Origin: Chromera velia | Lineage: Eukaryota > Sar > Chromeraceae | DNA length: 17,500 nucleotides | Direction: 5' to 3' | Assembly: GCA_018398765.1 (NCBI GenBank) | Contig: JAHBMJ010001222.1 | Location: 1-17,500 of the forward strand | In this document: positions 9,704 to 16,674 of the stretch, piece after piece | Layout: each line of letters opens with the position of its first letter | Numbering within the stretch: the stretch's first letter is position 1 | Translations under genes and position numbers: made by a program | The notes under the pieces: model-generated | The model's database searches: none | Told to the model about the DNA's origin: nothing | What the model saw: only the letters and a program-made list of their open reading frames with translations

Positions 9704-11516
9704 GGCTTATTTCCTGGAGAATGAATGCATTGTCGATCGATGTGCATGTGAATGCAATAAATGAATGCAGCTCCTCCTCCGGGTGGACTCTATGGATGCT
9801 GCACTCATTGTTGCAGCTTTGTTGAGGTCAGGGGGGTGGGGGTAGGGGGGTAGGTATTGGCTACATGCACTGCGTCTGTTCTTTCTTTCTTTTTTGGAAT
9901 TTTCTTTTACTAATAATTGTCTCTCTCTCTCTTTCGATTTTTCTTCCTTCCCGTCTTGCAAGGCCTGCATGTGCTTTCAAAGCCTTGCCTCGTCTCATGT
10001 TCTGGCATCCTCGTTCTCTCTCTGCTTCGTGACCAAATTTGCACATACATTCTATCTTTGTCAATTGTCGTCTTCCACTTTTTGTATTCTTCTAATCGAA
10101 AAGAAAAGATGCAATCTTCAGGGAATCGCTCTTGCTGCTCATGTAATTCGCTTTGTGTGAGAGCATCAAACTCGCCGCCCGAATGAATCCTCGTGCTCCT
10201 GCATTTCCATTTTTTGTCTCCGATTTTATTCCTGTCTGCCTTCCTTCCTTCCTTCCTTTTTTCCTGCCTGCCTGTTGGTGTGCAGCCTCTCACGGCTAGG
10301 GAAGGCCGGGGTTGCTCCTCTCTGTGAAGCTGTGGCAGAAAGACTGTTGTTGGGAAGTGCTCCAGCCTTCTCGTCTCGGAATAGAGAGGAGGGGCAGACG
10401 AGCGGTGAGGGGGAAGATAGAAATTCGACGAGGATCGGCATTGGCTCTTCCTCTTTGTCTCTGTCTCTGTCTCTGTCTCTGTGTGTGGAAGAAGGAAGGC
10501 AGACCAGAGTTCCTCCTTTGTGTGTGGTCTTTCTTCGTGGATGTACTCGTGGGAGCTTAGAGAAGCTCTTGGGCGTGTGTGTGTGGAGACTCGGGATGGG
10601 CGAGTTGGAAGAGAGAGAGGCCCTCTTGCTTGTTTCTCTTCTGCGTGTGTGGATCTGCATAAGGGAAAGAGACAGAGGGTTGTTGGAGGAGCATTCCTTG
10701 GAAGAGAGTGGAAGAAGGGAGCGTGAGGAGCTCGGTGGTGTCGGCAAGGTTGGACAGAGGGGAAGTCGAATGACAAGGACAAGGGCAGGAGAAGAAGAGG
10801 TGGGGGAAGAGGAGGAGAAGGCCAGTCCTTGCAAAAAGCGGGAAAAAAGGGGAAAAGAGACTTTTCATGAAAGGAGTAGTATCGATACAGCACGCTGCAG
10901 CAGCACCAGCAGGAAACGAGGGGCGAAGGAAGAAGAAGAAGAGGGATGCCTGGAAGAAAGAGGGACTGCGGCCTCTCTGTCAGCCCGTCAGATCGACCAA
11001 GACGAACAGCCAAATTCTGGGGCTCAACCCGTTGGTTCGGAGTCTATCCAGGCCTGTGCATCCACTTTGAAGGAGAAACTCAATTCGCGGTCGGAGTCCA
11101 AAGGTTCTGCGGACTTTTTGGTTAGATTGTTTCGGCATTTTTCTTTCTCAAGCCCTTCTGGTGGAAAGACGTTGAAGGAAATGAATGACGGCAGAGATTG
11201 CAGTGACACCCCGGATGAAGTCTTGACGCGAAGAAGAAAACCGAATGGTCTGGAGCAGGAGTCTGGTCGAAGCAGACCTCGTCAGTCCGTCCCAGCGGAA
11301 GATTTCGGGGCAGTCCAACAAGGCCCAAGGTTTTCAGAGAGCATGGGAGAAACCCAGAAGGAGAACCAGGCGAAGAATGAAGAAGTTGACCATCATTCCG
11401 ACCGCCGTTTTCAATCCAAAGGAGTACAGCCAGAATTGCTGTCTGAAGAAAAGGGAAAGGGACCAGAATCTCAGAGGGTCGAAGCTCTTTTGGAGATCCA
11501 AAAGGTCCGTCGATGA
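5776..11516 (+). CDS. Seven-exon gene: HPR/RAP-type helical-repeat protein (spliced)
   Basis: Proposed join: 5776-6400, 6815-6896, 7320-7380, 7919-7996, 8785-8847, 9771-9826, 10286-11516, which is 2196 nt and 731 residues plus TGA. Each junction preserves frame (intron phases 1, 2, 0, 0, 0, 2). The product is a run of paired helices, for example AQKLARTCLAIATL, SLARIAEAFAKEG, EQIQSLVFFVGRF and SLSRLGKAGVAPLCEAVAERL. This spacing and the A/L pattern resemble the heptatricopeptide (HPR), OPR and FASTK solenoids that bind organellar RNA. The basic N-terminus would suit mitochondrial or plastid import. Residues 455-731 are charged and disordered-looking, and no RAP domain is seen. Donors are GTCGGT, GTCAGT, GTCAGT, GTCGGT, GTGGGT and GTCAGG; all acceptors are TGCAG. 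Assembly and family come from reading alone. The true start and 3' end are less certain than the exon chain. Confidence 0.72.
6815..6896 (+). CDS. Exon 2 of the helical-repeat gene (82 bp)
   Basis: A strong pyrimidine tract and acceptor TTTACTTACTGCAG end at 6814. The exon gives TC, then 26 codons reading TKGEVRREVMERISEELE and on to GNLKP, then TC. With exon 1 it makes V209; with exon 3 it makes S236. It supplies the second, amphipathic helix of the repeat begun at the end of exon 1. The donor GTCAGT at 6897 lies inside a GTCA repeat. Confidence 0.72.
6897..7006 (+). repeat. Degenerate (GTCA)n array at the start of intron 2
   Basis: The intron begins with the donor GTCAGT and repeats GTCA, GTTA, GTCG and GCCA units for about 110 bp. 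Several further perfect GTCAGT or GTCGGT words occur, so the array contains many copies of this gene's own donor sequence. Confidence 0.85.
7038..7081 (+). repeat. (CT)n microsatellite in intron 2
   Basis: Two CT tracts separated by GTCTGTTT. Pyrimidine-rich on the sense strand, like the other repeats in this gene's introns. Confidence 0.9.
7116..7214 (+). repeat. 25-bp tandem repeat, four copies, in intron 2
   Basis: The unit reads TTTAAATTCATGCACGTGCC plus TTCCC. Copies start at 7116, 7141, 7166 and 7191. The first differs by one base swap and the last is truncated by one base. Each copy carries the palindrome GCACGTGC, which contains CACGTG (an E-box/G-box word). Confidence 0.95.
7320..7380 (+). 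CDS. Exon 3 of the helical-repeat gene (61 bp)
   Basis: The acceptor GCCTGCCTGCAG ends at 7319. One base completes Ser236, then 20 codons encode SLARIAEAFAKEGNCPPQLP (237-256), a typical first helix of an HPR-like repeat. The donor is GTCAGT at 7381, phase 0. It is too short for ORF detection and was found by following repeat pattern, phase and splice signals together. Confidence 0.72.
7919..7996 (+). CDS. Exon 4 of the helical-repeat gene (78 bp)
   Basis: It follows GCATGCAG at 7911-7918, an acceptor without a good pyrimidine tract. Its 26 codons begin KLIGDTALEDGGWRLRK (257 onward) and end ENEQIQSL (275-282). It completes one helical repeat and opens the next, whose helix continues in exon 5. 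The donor is TTG|GTCGGT, phase 0, followed directly by CT and GT dinucleotide tracts. Confidence 0.7.
8002..8054 (+). repeat. Compound (CT)n(GT)n at the start of intron 4
   Basis: It begins within six bases of the exon 4 donor: about 22 bp of CT, then about 31 bp of GT. It has the same order and orientation as the tract ending at the next acceptor. Confidence 0.92.
8254..8603 (+). repeat. 66-bp minisatellite, five full copies plus a partial, in intron 4
   Basis: Copies start at 8254, 8320, 8386, 8452 and 8518, with a partial copy from 8584. The unit starts GATCCTGAATTTCCTGTATG. Inside each unit GCGTTTATTTTC and GAAAATAAACGC are perfect 12-bp inverted arms around about 21 bases (one arm is changed by a single base in some copies). 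Because 66 is a multiple of 3 and the unit lacks stops in several frames, it produces long spurious frames on both strands. Confidence 0.97.
8657..8782 (+). repeat. (TTTC)n(CT)n(GT)n ending at the exon 5 acceptor
   Basis: TTTC units, then about 30 bp of CT, then about 63 bp of GT (8719-8781) run straight into CAG at 8782-8784. The GT run occupies the place of a normal polypyrimidine tract. Confidence 0.95.
8785..8847 (+). CDS. Exon 5 of the helical-repeat gene (63 bp)
   Basis: The acceptor GTGTGCAG ends at 8784 and is preceded by about 63 bp of pure GT repeat. Its 21 codons include VFFVGRFRVFDSDLLLGL (residues 283-300). Joined to exon 4 this gives IQSLVFFVGRFRVFDSDLL, a textbook helix-turn-helix of these repeats. 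The donor is CAG|GTGGGT at 8848, phase 0. Confidence 0.7.
9251..9337 (+). repeat. 58-bp direct duplication in intron 5
   Basis: AATGTGAGGGGCCCATCTAG at 9251 recurs as AATGTGAAGGGCCCATCTAG at 9309, each followed by a near-identical AATGCCA. Between them lies TTTTCTGTATGAAAGTAAATG, which resembles part of the 66-bp minisatellite unit. Confidence 0.85.
9374..9703 (+). repeat. (CCTG)n/(CTGT)n tetranucleotide array in intron 5
   Basis: About 330 bp of CCTG and CTGT units with scattered CAGT, CGTG and CGGT variants. It opens all three plus frames and a minus frame, giving Cys/Leu/Pro-rich or Arg/Gln/Asp-rich translations that are not genes. Confidence 0.96.
9771..9826 (+). CDS. Exon 6 of the helical-repeat gene (56 bp)
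   Basis: The acceptor is AATGAATGCAG, ending at 9770, with a weak pyrimidine tract. It has 18 codons, LLLRVDSMDAALIVAALL (304-321), plus AG. The last two bases join the first base of exon 7 as AGC, giving AALLSLSRLGKAG. The frame outside the exon is closed by TGA at 9762, so the exon would be invisible without the splicing model. The donor is GTCAGG at 9827, phase 2. Confidence 0.68.
10286..11516 (+). CDS. Exon 7 of the helical-repeat gene (1231 bp, to TGA)
   Basis: The acceptor GTTGGTGTGCAG follows a CCTG/TTCC pyrimidine tract. Residues 323-343 (LSRLGKAGVAPLCEAVAERL and on) complete a helical repeat. Residues 400-450 (for example LEEREALLLVSLLRVWI) look like further helices. An SLSLSLSL stretch near 379-387 comes from a CTCTGT hexamer repeat at 10457-10486. 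From about 455 the chain is charged and probably disordered. TGA lies at 11514-11516. A longer transcript is possible: GTCCGT at 11503, GTCAGT at 11281 and 11529, and acceptors ending at 11568 and 11805 could extend or replace the tail. The minus strand is also open here, but as a shadow. Confidence 0.72.
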
Positions 11517-12430
11517 GTCCGCCAGCCAGTCAGTCGGTGTGGAGTCTTTCTTCCTGCGTTTGTTGCAGAAGAATGGGCGAAAAAAGAAAGGGAAAACAGA
11601 AACACAATTAATGAAGGGGCCTGTCCGATCTTTTCCTTCCAGACGCGATCTGTACTTCAAAGAGGGGGGGAGGGGGGGGCGATAGAGAGGTCTGTAGTTT
11701 TCGCCAGAACTCGGCCAGACAGTGGATTCGTGTCTTTTCATTCCTCTCCTGAATTCAATTTCTTATTCTATTCTGTCCATGCACCCCTTGCTCTGCTGTC
11801 TGCAGTTTCTTGTCAGAGAAGGAGCGTATGCTTACAGCGGAGAAACATTAGAAGCATAGATCGATCCTCGGATCATCATCCTGGATATTCCTGGTAAAAG
11901 ACCATCTAGGAGACCATGCAGTTAAGAAACTCTCGTACAGCATGATGCCAGGGTGATACAGGGTGAGTACTCCTACTACTACTACTACTACTGCTACTAC
12001 GGAAAGCCCAGATCAAAAATAATGACGCAAACTAAAACTCGTATTTAATTGTACCATTATTAAAGCTCTAGACCATCATCATCATCATCATCATCAGACC
12101 TTTCAGATATGCAGCAAAAAAAAAAAGTCAAATTAGTCAATTAATTCTTGCTCCTTTTTTTTTTTTTGCCGACGATGTTAGGTAACAAACAATTGTTGTT
12201 TGACTATCTAGTTCAGTATTCAATTTAACACATTGAATGCGTAACTGTTGTTTTGGTGTTGTACAATTGTTGCTTATATAGGTATTGCATATGTAAAAAA
12301 AAATTAAACTTGAAACCAATTCTAATTTTTTTTTTTCTTTTATTGTGATACGCGGCATATCATACGCCTAGCTAAACTTGAAGCTTTATAACTTCTGGAG
12401 AAAACTCTATAAAGAAAAACAAAACATATA
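11517..12430. other. 3' flank of the helical-repeat gene; simple repeats, no clear gene
   Basis: It holds a possible 40-nt intron-like segment (11529-11568), a strong acceptor CTGCTGTCTGCAG ending at 11805 followed by a short open frame (FLSEKERMLTAEKH, stop at about 11850), an ACT-type trinucleotide tract (about 11974-12000) and an ATC tract (12074-12096). From about 11,850 it becomes AT-rich. The 11806-11850 segment could be a final exon of the upstream gene, but I cannot connect it in phase. Confidence 0.4.
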
Positions 12431-12550
12431 CAGGGTATGGAAAGTGGGTTAGGTTAAAAGATTAGGTTAGGTATTGAGGCTGTAGGTTGTGGTCTAAGTA
12501 GGTTAAACAAAGTTTTCTAAGTTAAACCAGGCTTTGCTCCCATGGGGGGG

Positions 12551-12575
12551 TCCGGAGGGGCGAAGCCCCCCCGGA
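12551..12575 (+). other. GC hairpin with GAA loop
   Basis: TCCGG then GGGGC pair with GCCCC and CCGGA around a GAA loop, with one A/C mismatch in the stem. A run of seven G residues precedes it. It is a sharp GC island in AT-rich DNA. Confidence 0.75.
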
Positions 12576-13057
12576 TAGTAGACTAATACACACACTTAAT
12601 AGACGATCACTACGACTCATTACTGTTACTAGTACTTATACTAATCATGAATTCATAATAAAAATATACCATCATATATACAAATCATAATAAATATACA
12701 CTATCAATGTCTATCACAGTGTAATTCATACATTATTGATTCACTATCGTCTATTAATAAAACTATAACGCTATAATTTATTGACTCATTGTCATTGAAT
12801 CATTGATTGATTGATTTCTGTCAAGTTATACTTTTAACAAGTCTGCAGCCATAACAAACTTTGAAGTCTCGGGGGCGCAGGCTGGCTGGAATCTTTTGGC
12901 TTTAAGTAACTTTCCTTGATTTCCAAAAAATGACTGTTGGTTTTCCTTGAATGCATGCATGCATTTTTTTTTTATATGCAGAAACTGGTTGGGGACGCAT
13001 TTATGCTACTTTATGTGCACGCGCCCTGGCCCCGGCCCCGGCTCTTGCATGGTGTAA

Positions 13058-13075
13058 GCCGGCTGCTAAGCCGGC
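13058..13075 (+). other. GC hairpin, 7-bp perfect stem
   Basis: GCCGGCT and AGCCGGC pair perfectly around GCTA. It follows a GGCCCC-rich stretch (13021-13042) and lies inside the putative 12434-13167 element. Confidence 0.75.
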
Positions 13076-13492
13076 CGCCACGGTTAAATCAGGTTAGGTT
13101 TAACCTAACCTAGCTTGATTTGACTGCCAGGTCGGTTAAGTTTAGGTTTTAACATACTTTCCATACCTTTTGGCGTCGCTAAATCTAGGATTTAACCCTC
13201 AATCATCAATCATCATCACCTTGAATATATATGATGTATAAAAAAAAAAAACTCGATACCCTGGATTCTAGATCGGATTGCAATATCTCATAGCAAAGCT
13301 AGTAGCAATTTAAGAATTTAATAAGAAATCATATAAGATAATACATTAGAATATATATTCTAATATATTTTCTTTGTGTACTAACAGGTGTACTATGAAT
13401 CACTGCACAGTATCATACCGGCCTGGCTAATGCAGATCTATGAACAAAAACTAACTAAAAAAAAAAATAATGTCATGTATAAGTTGTCAATT

Positions 13493-14294
13493 TAGGGCTG
13501 GGAAAAGGTTCATTGAAAAAAGGTTCAAATCTGAAAAAGTGAACCTGTTGAACCTGTTTTGAACCTGTTGAACCTGTTTTGAACCTGTTTTGGAGGCCAG
13601 ACGCGCGGCCACTGGCACAAGGCTGGCCAGGCCTGCGCCGCCCGCGGCCGATATAGGTGAAATAAGGAGCCGGAGCCGCACGCACAGCAACTGTCCCCAG
13701 CCGGTTCAATCTATTGTGTCGGACAGACGCATATCAGCATATGTTTGGGTGCCACCCGCGGTAGCTGAGAGCGGTGGGGGCCATGGAGGGGAGCAGGGGG
13801 GGGGGCAACAGGCCAGGCCGGGAGCAGCAGGTCAAAGAGGCGGCGGTGCACAGAGAGGGAGAGGGGGAGCGGGGGCCGCGGGACAACCGGTGAGCAGATG
13901 AAAGAAAGAAAGAAACGCTGTGATGGTCTTATGTTAACTAAATTATCATGATTGATACGATCACATAAATTTAATTATAATATTTTCCAATTTTTTCAGG
14001 CTTTTTTGATTACTAATTTTCGACTATAAACAGTGAATAACTTGAGACTAGCACCTAATGTGAGCGTAAATATTGATTTAAACTATTTGAAAACACTACT
14101 AAGGCATAGATTCTATAATAAAACGTTCTAAAAATGCATTAAAGCCTAATTTAAAGGCATAAAATAATACGAAAAAATGAGGCTTCTATTAATTAAAAGT
14201 GAACGTGTTTTTAAACCTATTTTTGAACCTGATTCAGGTTCATTACTTCGAAGTGAACCTTGAACCTTGAACCTTGAACCTTTTCCTAGCACTA
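13493..14294. mobile_element. Putative hAT-like non-autonomous DNA transposon (802 bp)
   Basis: The ends are 20-bp inverted repeats matching at 18 of 20 positions: TAGGGCTGGGAAAAGGTTCA at 13493-13512 and the complement of TAGTGCTAGGAAAAGGTTCA at 14275-14294. hAT-superfamily ends commonly begin (T/C)AGGG-TGGG, hence the tentative class. Just inside are subterminal GAACCTGTT repeats (left, 13541-13590) and GAACCTT repeats (right, 14256-14280), plus GAACCTG-ATT-CAGGTTC at 14225-14241. The inside is split: a GC-rich block (about 13590-13900) ending in a donor-like CCG|GTGAGC, then AT-rich DNA. There is no transposase frame. The flanking 8-mers do not match, so the target duplication has decayed or the ends are misplaced. 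Confidence 0.65.
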
Positions 14295-14467
14295 ATAATA
14301 ATGAATTATTAAAATAGAAGCTGCTGAAATGGACTGTATTTTACACTGTATTGGATTAGTTCGATTGTGCACATTTATATATTTCAAGTATATGACTCAA
14401 AAAAACCTCTAAATCATGTCTTGTTTTTTACGTTTTCCTTCCTCTGCCTGTCCATATCTTGGACAAG

Positions 14468-14582
14468 CTGTGCCCATCATATGAGGACTCTGAGGAAGAA
14501 GAGGCAGAAAAGAATCCGACGGACACTATCAGCCAGACGGATGTCGATTTTCAGTTCCAATTGGGCCTTGATTCTCTCAGCG
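14468..14582 (+). CDS. Candidate coding exon of an unknown gene
   Basis: A pyrimidine-rich stretch with acceptor-like TTGGACAAG ends at 14467, and a perfect GTGAGT donor starts at 14583. The 115-nt segment between reads LCPSYEDSEEEEAEKN, then PTDTISQTDVDFQFQLGLDS and LS, plus one base. It has no stop and protein-like composition. It is not the TGCAG acceptor style of the gene at 5776-11516, which lowers confidence. No family is recognised. The phase 1 end matches the candidate exon at 15118. Confidence 0.38.
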
Positions 14583-14700
14583 GTGAGTGCTGTACACATT
14601 AATTTTGCTCATTCATGCCAACACAGGAAACACAACTCATCTATCCAACAACCGAATCGATAATACAGTAGGAAAAAAAAAAGAGTACGTCCAACAGCTG

Positions 14701-14835
14701 GATGGATAGATCAAGGGACAGGCACGATCAATAGATTAAGGGACAGGCACGATCGATGGATCAAGGGACAGGCATGATCGATAAATTAAGTACAGACACG
14801 ATCGATGGATCAAGGGACAGGCACGATCGGTCGAT
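14701..14835 (+). repeat. 25-bp tandem repeat, about five copies
   Basis: The unit GATCAAGGGACAGGCACGAT plus CGATG is repeated with small variations (GATTAAGG, GGCATGATC, one copy reading TACAGACACGATC). It lies between the two candidate exons, presumably in an intron. Confidence 0.92.
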
Positions 14836-15117
14836 TTGTTTTTAAGACCAACGATCGATACGACGGTGGGTGGGTAGGTGCATTAACAATACGATCATGG
14901 CAAAACAAGACGCAGTTTCCTGCCCCACACTTCCTTCTTTCTCCCTCGCTCTCACTCGCTCTTTTGCGCCCTTTTGCTTTCCGTGTGTCTGTTTGTCTAG
15001 GGGAGAGACAAAAGAAGAAAAAGAGAAGAAAAGTAGGAGAAAGAGTAACAAAAAGAGGGAGAGAGATACTGATTTTCTTTCGCCACATTCAAGGTTTCTA
15101 TAATAGTGTCATTCAAG

Positions 15118-15215
15118 GAGAGTCCAGGCAAGCACGACGACTGCAGCTGCAGAAGAACAAACAAAAAAGCAAGCACAAGCAAAACACCGTTAGTGAGTTA
15201 ATAGGGACTCTTTGA
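15118..15215 (+). CDS. Candidate terminal exon, basic tail
   Basis: After TGTCATTCAAG (ending 15117) a frame that accepts the single G left by the exon at 14468-14582 reads GESRQARRLQLQKNKQKSKH, then KQNTVSELIGTL and TGA at 15213-15215. The basic, Gln/Lys-rich tail would be natural for a C-terminus. The acceptor is mediocre, the match in phase has a one-in-three chance, and the frame is also open upstream through 14805, so this is weak. Confidence 0.22.
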
Positions 15216-15396
15216 GAATATCTGACAGAATGCATTTAGCTCGGCCTTAATTGACATTCATTCGTGAAGAAACCCGGCCGGCTAGTTTATTATATTCTTT
15301 AAACGAACAAAAACGAGCAAAGGTTTCTCTTTCTCTCTTTTTCTGTTTCCCTACCATCTTCTTCTCCAGCCTCCGCAAACAGTGCCAAAGTTAAAC

Positions 15397-15452
15397 GCAC
15401 ACACATACATACACACACACATACATACACACACACACACTCACACACACAC
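15397..15452 (+). repeat. (CA)n with ATACAT interruptions
   Basis: A CA dinucleotide tract with two ACATACAT interruptions and one TCACAC. The spurious minus-strand Cys/Val frames here come from it. Confidence 0.93.
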
Positions 15453-15628
15453 AATCCATATAAGGATGGAGAGAGGGGGGGGAAGAAAGAGGGAAATAGA
15501 GAGACACAGGCAGTGAAAGCATACAACAGTATAGAGATGTTAAATTAAAGTAATTCCTGCCTAGCCCTGGTTCAATCCATTCCATGAGAGCTTTCTTCTT
15601 TGAAAATTTCTCCTTGTACTCTCAATTA

Positions 15629-15730
15629 CTTTCTTCTTCTCTGTATTTTCACTCTTGACTAATATTCTTCTTCTCTGCACTTTCAATGCTGACTGATCTT
15701 ATTCTTCTCTGCAATTTTAATGCTTTTTAC
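15629..15730 (+). repeat. Diverged tandem repeat of about 36 bp, three copies
   Basis: TTCTTCTTCTCTG followed by a TATTTTCAC, CACTTTCAATGC or CAATTTTAATGC variant and a TTGACTAAT or CTGACTGATCTT tail recurs from about 15629, 15664 and 15701. No gene is seen between 15216 and 15900. Confidence 0.7.
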
Positions 15731-16530
15731 GAGAGGGCGACAAGCCGCCTGTTAGCTAGGTACGGGCTAGTAGGTTCAGGCGTTATCCGTGTATACCCTT
15801 TAGAGAAAGAGGGTAAGAGTTTGACCTAGAAGAGTTCATACAACGTGCCCTCAAACAGCACAGTCAATTGCTGCATTTCAAACAGCTAGACAGGCCGATC
15901 GATGTCACTTCAGTTCGTTCTATGCCGTACCACATTTATTGAAGTCCGCGCGTGTCACGGCTTGTCTTGCAATGCCTTGTGGCGCCGCCACTCCGTGGGC
16001 CTGTCGCCTGCCTGCCACTCGTGGCCGGCCTACATCTGCCCGCTGCTCAAGGCCGACGACCACGCTCGGCTCCTGCCTTTGTTTCATAGATTTATCACAC
16101 ACATCAATTCTGATACACAGCTCTACCATATGTACATAAAACCTGAACAAACAAACTATGTAGTATGTATAGACATACACACACAGTATAGGTTAACAGA
16201 CACAGCACAGTCAGAGTGACAGCACAGCACAGGTCAACGGACCATCAACCTTGTCACTATGGTTAACTGCTAACCTGCATGCACATATACCCATAAACTA
16301 TCGATCAGTGAGTGTGACAGGCTCATATCTGCCCGCTGGCGAAGACCGACGTCCACGCTCGGTTCCGAGCTTTTCTTTTCTCTTTTCCCTTCCTAACTGC
16401 CTTACTCCCCACTCTTCACCTGAACAGAGACAAAAGACAGTCAGAATGTAAAGACATACAGTCATAAGTATAACTGCAGACAGCCTTGATACGTTCACAC
16501 ATTTCCTTTTTTTCTCTACATTCTCTCTCT
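15730..16530. repeat. Gene-poor stretch with a diverged direct repeat
   Basis: CTACATCTGCCCGCTGCTCA at 16029 and onward (to about 16075) recurs in diverged form as CTCATATCTGCCCGCTGGCG from 16322 (to about 16368). Both continue as GACGACCACGCTCGG or GACGTCCACGCTCGG. Between them are AGCACAG and GGTCAACGG words. The first copy sits in a GC-rich block (15945-16080) that is open in several frames on both strands, so no frame can be preferred. It may be the remnant of an element or coding fragment. Confidence 0.5.
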
Positions 16531-16674
16531 CTCTCTCTCACACATCATGGCACCTCACATCTGTCTACTCTCACAGCTGCACTCCGAGTCTCCCTATCTT
16601 CTCCTTGAGTTTTTGACATACTCAGGCATGCTGAAGCACAACCTCAGGCAACTGAATGACTGGGACGTTCATGA

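Larger units (their letters stand above)
12434..13167. mobile_element. Putative non-autonomous element with GGTATGGAAAGT ends
   Basis: GGTATGGAAAGT at 12434-12445 is repeated in inverted orientation as ACTTTCCATACC at 13156-13167. Both ends continue inward into related GTTAGGTTAAAA and GTTAAAACC words, and GGTTAGGTT-type motifs cluster just inside both ends. The interior is AT-rich with two GC hairpins and has no transposase-like frame. I could not find a clear target site duplication. It could be a MITE-like element or a chance inverted pair; the shared subterminal motifs favour the former. Confidence 0.45.

Noticed and set aside
9273-9825. Cys/Leu/Pro-rich plus frames and an Arg/Gln/Asp-rich minus frame
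   Set aside because: They are pure translations of the CCTG/CTGT tetranucleotide array.
9910-11013. 367-codon minus-strand open frame
   Set aside because: It is antisense to exon 7, rich in Ser/Leu/Pro from purine-rich coding DNA read backwards, and crosses simple repeats. The plus strand has the splice signals and the helical-repeat continuity.
12982-13110. Acceptor-like TATATGCAG followed by a frame starting KLVGDAFMLL, similar to the start of exon 4
   Set aside because: The frame quickly becomes Pro/Arg low complexity, lies in AT-rich element-like DNA, and has no suitable donor. The similarity is probably chance.
13590-13901. 103-codon Gly/Arg/Ala-rich plus frame
   Set aside because: It sits inside the putative transposon, is low complexity, and has no recognised domain. 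It may be a captured or residual exon but is not supported as a gene.
13485-14302. 8-bp target site duplication around the hAT-like element
   Set aside because: The flanking 8-mers TGTCAATT and ATAATAAT do not match, so no duplication is claimed.
15735-15800. Possible tRNA, suggested by a GGTTCAGGC word after a GC-rich stretch
   Set aside because: No acceptor stem or cloverleaf could be formed, and the B-box-like word is imperfect.
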